Origin: Symbiodinium natans
Lineage: Eukaryota; Sar; Dinophyceae; Suessiales; Symbiodiniaceae
Reading direction: 5' to 3'
Length of the DNA stretch: 64,000 nucleotides
NCBI GenBank assembly: GCA_905221605.1
Contig: CAJNDS010000274.1
Coordinates: 1 to 64,000 of the forward strand
Shown: piece by piece, positions 61,272-64,000 of the stretch
Numbering within the stretch: the first letter of the stretch is position 1
Layout: every line of letters starts with the position of its first letter
Notes under the pieces: model-generated
Told to the model about the DNA's origin: nothing
The model's database searches: none
Seen by the model: only the letters and a program-made list of their open reading frames with translations
Program-made: the position numbers and the translations under genes

Positions 61272-61562
61272 CTATCCCAATGCTAGGCTGATCATGTCCC
61301 TGAAGGAGTTGATTTCTGAACGTCCGAGGCAGCTGGGCAGGGTTTCATCTCCAAACTCTGAAGTCATGAGTTCCCCAGTCAGAATACCTATGTTGAACCC
61401 TTCGTGCCTGCTTCCAACATGATTTTGTTGGAGGTTTTGAATTGGCTCGCTTGAGAGGGCATACGGCTGTGAAGGTTTTTGTGGTTTGTGAGTGGTGACA
61501 AGGCTCTGAGGCTTAGTGTGTGAAAAGCATAGGGCTGCAGCCACGGAACAGCCGAAAAGCAT
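61272..61562 (-). CDS. Small hypothetical protein with hydrophobic N-terminus
   Basis: An intronless minus-strand frame of about 96 codons from ATG (MLFGCSVAAALCFSHTK, a possible signal peptide) to a TGA at 61272-61274. The mature part is polar (SRHEGFNIGILTGELMTSE). It ends 90 bp upstream of the ubiquitin-like/LRR start on the same strand, as expected for dinoflagellate unidirectional gene clusters. No family recognised. Confidence 0.4.
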   Translation of the reverse strand: MLFGCSVAAALCFSHTKPQSLVTTHKPQKPSQPYALSSEPIQNLQQNHVGSRHEGFNIGILTGELMTSEFGDETLPSCLGRSEINSFRDMISLALG

Positions 61563-61689
61563 AGCCACAGCGGCGTTTTTTCAACTAAAACCAAAAGCAT
61601 CTACAGCATGAACGCAAACGGACCTCGCAAGTCCTACATCAAGAGCCCCAATTTGCAAAGAACCCGCTCAAACACCGGAACAGCTTTTA

Positions 61690-61707
61690 CACACACACAC
61701 ACACACA
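61690..61707. repeat. CA microsatellite
   Basis: About nine AC dinucleotides. Confidence 0.9.
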
Positions 61708-62141
61708 AATCTCTCGAAATGCAGCCCAAGTCCCCACGCAACAGGGTTTAGGGGTTGGGCATTTTCCCAAAATAGTAGAATCCTTACCATAACCCTCCAA
61801 AAAGTACCCAGTTTTGCAAAAATGGAGGAGACCAGAGGAGACTGGGTTTACTGGCTATAGGGTTTAGGGTTTTCGAGCATACTCATTTCTCATACTCGAA
61901 CTTAAGAACCCCAAGCCTCCCCTTTGTAGATTACCCAAGAATTCTGCACAATGGGGCTTGGCAACAAGCATCCGCAAAAGTAGGCTCATAAGAGTTCTTA
62001 AGGTAAGCCCTAAACCCTAAACTCTAAACCCTAACCCCTAAACGCAAAACCCTGAGAAGGGACTCATAGACCCCCAAAACCCCGTGAGCCAAGCAACTGT
62101 CAGCATCAAACAGCTCGTCGCATCTACATCAGACAGTAGGG

Positions 62142-62228
62142 GATCCGAAGTATGGGCCGTAAATTTGGGTTCCCTGTTCTATAACCCTCTTTTTTTCCTA
62201 TACATAATCAGGGCCGATTCTTCGGATC
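62142..62228. mobile_element. Short inverted-repeat element
   Basis: GATCCGAAGTATGGGCC and GGGCCGATTCTTCGGATC pair imperfectly around a T-rich loop. Single copy seen. Confidence 0.5.
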
Positions 62229-62547
62229 TCTTTACATCAACCTTAAGGGACCATACTAAGGGCCTATGGTTCCGACGGGTTCTTGAGGGACGGGGTTAAC
62301 AGGGGGTAGATACCTAGAAAACTTTGGGGAAGCTTTGGGAGCCTTAGGGAGTAGTGGGGAGTAGTGGGGGACCTTGGGTTAGACTGCTTCTTGGGCGTTT
62401 CAATCGGGTGTCGGGGTTTTAAGTTCAGGGTGTCAATCCAATAAGGGTGAATGGGTTTATGTAGGGTTTAGGGTTGAGCTCGGGGGATTAGGGTACACCC
62501 TATGCCCCAAAAAGGTCTGAGCCCAACCGCCAATTGAAGACTTTATC

Positions 62548-62648
62548 CTGAAAAAGCACGGCAAGGCCTCCGCCGGCACCCGCGAAGGGTCGTACTCGAA
62601 GTCGTCAATCCGTGCGACCACGATCAACATGCCCATGTCCACCACTCG
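62548..62648 (-). CDS. Internal exon, unrecognised
   Basis: Minus-strand exon after acceptor CACTGCAG: RVVDMGMLIVVARIDDFEYD then PSRVPAEALPCFF. It can end at AG before GATAAAG, a GA donor, which gives 101 nt. Strongly protein-like. Product unknown. Confidence 0.5.
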
Positions 62649-62669
62649 CTGCAGTGCGCTTGGGCCTTT

Positions 62670-63560
62670 TTGTTCAGGCTAAACCCTAAACCCTAAACCC
62701 CAACCCTTAAACTAAACCCCAAACCCTAAACCCTAAACCCTAAGCCTTAAACTAAACCCTAAACCCTAAACCGCTTTCAGCTGTAAAGGGTTGAAGCGAG
62801 CTGTGACTACGACATGGACTCTACAGAGCTCACCACAGACTTAAGTTTCCAGCGCCGGGCATGCAGCTAAGAAGGGAGGGCGCGCCGCCCCTGCTTTCTA
62901 GCGTTTAGGGTTTAGTCTTACATAGATCATGGTAATTTGTCGCGCCTAGGAATTTCGCAGTTTCTCTTTATTTTTTGTTAGGTTAAGTTGCGGATATGAG
63001 CCCATAAGTTCAACAGTAGGTTATGGGCCCGAAATACAGGGCATAACCTCAACATAGTAGGTAAAGTTCTGAAAGGACCTGCCTAGACAGTCGAGCTCAG
63101 TGTACAAGTCCTCCCTCGAACCAAACTAAGCCTTCTGAACCCCCGAAGTGATATAGGGGTCATAAGCCTTGCTATTTAGTTTTCCCTCAGACTAGAATAA
63201 CAATAACCCCCGAAACCCTAGAACCCTAAACCCTAAACGCTAACCTCTAAACCCTAAACCCCAAATCCTAAGCCCTAATCACTAAGGCCACCCTAAACCC
63301 TAAACCCTACACCCTAAACCCCAAACCGTAAACCCTAAACCCTAAACCCTATATTCACCCCGCAGGCCCCAGCACCCTCGCAAATGTCCTGGACTCACCC
63401 TGTGAAGCAAACTTGTTCCCAGAAGCCAGCCTCGCAAACCGAAGAAGGGAAGAGGGTTTAGGGTTTACCCTAAACCCTAAACCGTATAACCCCTAAACCC
63501 TAAACCCTAAACCCTATAGGGCTTAGGGCAAGCTTGAAGCTAGATCACCCCCTAAAGTAG
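62670..63560. repeat. CCCTAAA runs with unique spacers
   Basis: CCCTAAA at 62680-62775, 63200-63350 and 63465-63520. An island at 63367-63450 is open on both strands (minus: LLRFARLASGNKFASQ before GTGAGT; plus: acceptor CCCCGCAG then STLANVLDSPCEANLF), so its strand cannot be chosen. Confidence 0.6.
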
Positions 63561-63584
63561 GGCTGGGACCTCCCAGGGCGTCGC

Positions 63585-63640
63585 TGCGGGAGCGCTCGAA
63601 CCAGCGGAGGATGTCATGTACCTTTTTGTGGGGTTCTTAA
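63585..63640 (-). CDS. Exon-like island, unrecognised
   Basis: The minus-strand frame HDILRWFERSRSDALGG is open across the island, between CCCTAAA and TTTAGGG runs. Boundaries unknown. Confidence 0.3.
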
Positions 63641-63734
63641 GGGAGGGTTTAGGGTTAAGGGTTAAGGGTTTAGGGTTTGGGGTTTAGGGTTTAGGGGCAC
63701 AGGGTTTCGGGTTTGGGGTTTGGGGTGGGGTGTT

Positions 63735-63871
63735 GGGGTTTGGGGTTTGGGGTTTGGGGTTTGGGGGTTTGGGGTTTGGGGTTTGGGGTTTGGGGTTTGG
63801 GGTTTGGGGTTTGGGGTTTGGGGTTTGGGGTTTGGGGTTTGGGGTTTGGGGTTTGGGGTTTGGGGTTTGGG
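63735..63871. repeat. TTTGGGG variant array, ~19 units
   Basis: A homogeneous GGGGTTT array with one GGGGGTTT unit, flanked by TTTAGGG. It is expected to form G-quadruplexes. Confidence 0.95.
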
Positions 63872-64000
63872 AAATTTAGGGTTTAGGGTTTAGGTTGAAC
63901 CCTGTAAACCCTGGGGGGGAGTTCGGGGCTTAAGGTTTCGGAGCGCGTTTGGGGGGGTTTAGAACCTTATAGACGCAATTGGGACTTAAGACTCGATGCC

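Noticed and set aside
63735-64000. Chromosome-end telomere at the right edge
   Set aside because: The TTTGGGG block is followed by unique sequence to the window end.
1-64000. tRNA, rRNA, spliced-leader gene or relict spliced-leader copies
   Set aside because: I looked for a spliced-leader-like TTTTGGCTCAAG and for tRNA or rRNA core motifs by eye and saw none. A covariance search would be needed to exclude them.

Overview
The window looks like nuclear DNA of a dinoflagellate. The seven-base telomere motif TTTAGGG/CCCTAAA recurs at dozens of internal sites. Short exon-like islands, mostly on the minus strand, are separated by repeats. Introns whose frames I could follow exactly use GT, GC or GA donors with an AG acceptor, a known dinoflagellate trait. 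One gene has the 22-residue leucine-rich repeat style common in these algae. No prokaryotic operon, tRNA, rRNA or CRISPR array was seen. The species cannot be named from the sequence.

Layout. 1-4 kb: degenerate telomeric repeats, several small inverted-repeat elements and one exon-like island. 4-17 kb: a satellite block made of a CT microsatellite, diverged segmental duplications, two separate arrays of one ~55-bp repeat, an ~87-bp array of about 27 copies, and a 3.8-kb higher-order array of inverted repeats built on the 9-mer TTTAGATAG. 17.4-32.9 kb: a tandem duplication of a ~7-kb gene (copies A and B, both minus strand) for a probable single-pass type II membrane glycosyltransferase-like protein. 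33-58 kb: telomeric-repeat-rich DNA with scattered exon islands of unrecognised genes. 53.8-55.7 kb is unusually free of telomeric repeats and probably coding. 58.8-61.2 kb: a ubiquitin-like plus leucine-rich-repeat gene. 61.3-64 kb: a small ORF, two more islands and a homogeneous TTTGGGG array.

Main result. Copies A and B of the duplicated gene form a natural before/after experiment. One uninterrupted ~500-bp coding stretch in A (20654-21160) is split in B (28871-30692) by five introns. Each of the five can be removed to restore one continuous frame. At least three, and probably all, are small elements with inverted termini such as CTTGGTAGCCCAGT, flanked by short target duplications. The target duplication supplies the GT/GC/GA donor and the element end (..CCAAG) supplies the AG acceptor. 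The same element families occur elsewhere in the window, including a 117-bp intron in the ubiquitin-like/LRR gene. That gene also carries exactly nine telomeric units flanked by a perfect 12-bp duplication of its coding sequence. Together these show transposon-driven intron gain and telomeric-repeat insertion in progress.

Limits: splice sites are inferred by frame and paralogue comparison only. Most small islands are calls of low to moderate confidence, and all identities come from motif recognition without a search.
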